A DNA stretch of 6,196 bases, taken from assembly GCA_029263275.1 (NCBI GenBank), contig JAJCXU010000459.1, positions 1 through 6,196 on the forward strand, given 5' to 3'. Below the pieces are notes generated by a model that made no database searches, had not been told where the DNA came from, and saw nothing but the letters and a program-made list of their open reading frames with translations. Origin of the DNA: Ilumatobacter sp. GTDB lineage: Bacteria > Actinomycetota > Acidimicrobiia > Acidimicrobiales > Ilumatobacteraceae. A program made the position numbers and the translations under genes. Of this stretch, positions 5,650 to 6,196 are shown piece by piece; position 1 is the stretch's first letter, and every line of letters begins with the position of its first letter.

Positions 5650-6196
5650 CGGCTGATCCGGAGAATCCGGCGGGCTCCGTTGGCGACGACGACGAATATC
5701 GCACCACCGGCAAGCAGGTCGGGGATCGCAGAGTCGGTGACCATGACGCCGAGTGCGGCGGCGATGACGAGCCCGTTGACCTTGATGTCGTTGGCCGTGA
5801 AGATCCAGCTCGCCTGGAGATGTGCTTCGCCGGATCGGACACGCTGCAGGACGAGCAGTGTCACGATGTTGCCGGCCAAGGCGAGCACGGACATGACGAT
5901 CATCGAAGCGGGGCTCGGCAGCTCGTTGTCGACAAAGAACCTCCGAACCACCTCAGCAAGCCCGATCGCGGCGAGCCCGATCTGGAGGTAACCGCTCATG
6001 CGTGCCAGCTGCTTCTTGCGTGCAACAGCGGTGCCGACAGCGGCGAGGCTGAGCGCATACACGCTCGCGTCGGCACCCATGTCGAGGGCATCGGCAATCA
6101 ACCCCATCGAGCGGCTGAACAACCCAACGGTCAGTTCACCGACGAAGAAGCCAGCGTTGATGACGAACGCAACGATCAGCGCGTTGCGTTCCTTGC
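5646..6196 (-). CDS. CDF-like cation transporter (N-terminus beyond window)
   Basis: The open frame enters from the right edge and gives 182 residues to TGA at 5648-5646; the true start is outside. The visible part opens in the first helix (NALIVAFVINAGFFVGELTVG), then SMGLIADALDMGADASVYALS with D38 and D42 in the DxxxD arrangement of the second helix, and RSGEAHLQASWIFTANDIKVN with D136 and N140 in a later helix. These match the subgroup of cation diffusion facilitators that carry 'ADALDxxxDA' and 'SxWxxxxND' motifs and end after about six helices without the usual cytoplasmic domain. In classical zinc CDFs the positions four before the Asp are His; here they are D38 and F132, so metal specificity cannot be assigned. 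The family exports divalent cations with proton exchange. It precedes and overlaps lspA by four bases. Confidence 0.85.
   Translation of the reverse strand, partial: KERNALIVAFVINAGFFVGELTVGLFSRSMGLIADALDMGADASVYALSLAAVGTAVARKKQLARMSGYLQIGLAAIGLAEVVRRFFVDNELPSPASMIVMSVLALAGNIVTLLVLQRVRSGEAHLQASWIFTANDIKVNGLVIAAALGVMVTDSAIPDLLAGGAIFVVVANGARRILRISR

Noticed and set aside
5126..5842. 238-codon minus-strand ORF overlapping lspA and the CDF-like gene
   Set aside because: Arg/Ser/Pro-rich shadow frame; the lspA frame in the same region carries all catalytic motifs.

Overview
The window reads as high-GC actinobacterial chromosome. The gene styles (DUF305 protein, Tat-exported thioredoxin-like lipoprotein, YcnI with a Thr/Pro stalk, CopC-CopD fusion) fit Acidimicrobiia such as the Ilumatobacter group. 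That placement is inferred from gene style and codon use; no marker gene is present. No tRNA, rRNA, CRISPR array, IS element or integrase was seen.

Layout: (1) Positions 1-674, minus strand: a membrane-anchored DUF305 protein whose C-terminus lies outside the window. (2) Positions 675-827: a divergent intergenic region with a candidate minus-strand promoter and a GTGA-N6-TCAC palindrome. (3) Positions 828-4215, plus strand: a tightly packed run of a Tat-type lipoprotein with a thioredoxin-like domain, a YcnI (DUF1775) protein, and a CopC-CopD (YcnJ-like) gene that overlaps ycnI by 4 bases. (4) Positions 4215-5125: a possible 28-codon bridging ORF, then an unassigned lipoprotein with a weak LppX/LolA-like look. 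(5) Positions 5086-6196, minus strand: lspA (lipoprotein signal peptidase) preceded by a cation diffusion facilitator (CDF)-like transporter that runs off the right edge. These two overlap by 4 bases, and lspA overlaps the lipoprotein gene tail to tail by 40 bases.

The genes make a coherent extracytoplasmic metal (probably copper) handling set. YcnI and CopC each present a His at the predicted mature N-terminus, CopD is the membrane partner, and DUF305 proteins carry His/Met-rich motifs often found beside copper genes. The thioredoxin-like lipoprotein carries two Cys-pair motifs. The CDF-like transporter and lspA are neighbours on the other strand; LspA would process both lipoproteins encoded here.

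The most notable event is a single-base frameshift inside copC-copD. It falls exactly at the codon for the second conserved copper-ligand His (DxH motif), and the reading frame downstream is perfectly preserved for 441 codons. It is either a very recent mutation or a base-calling error in a C run.
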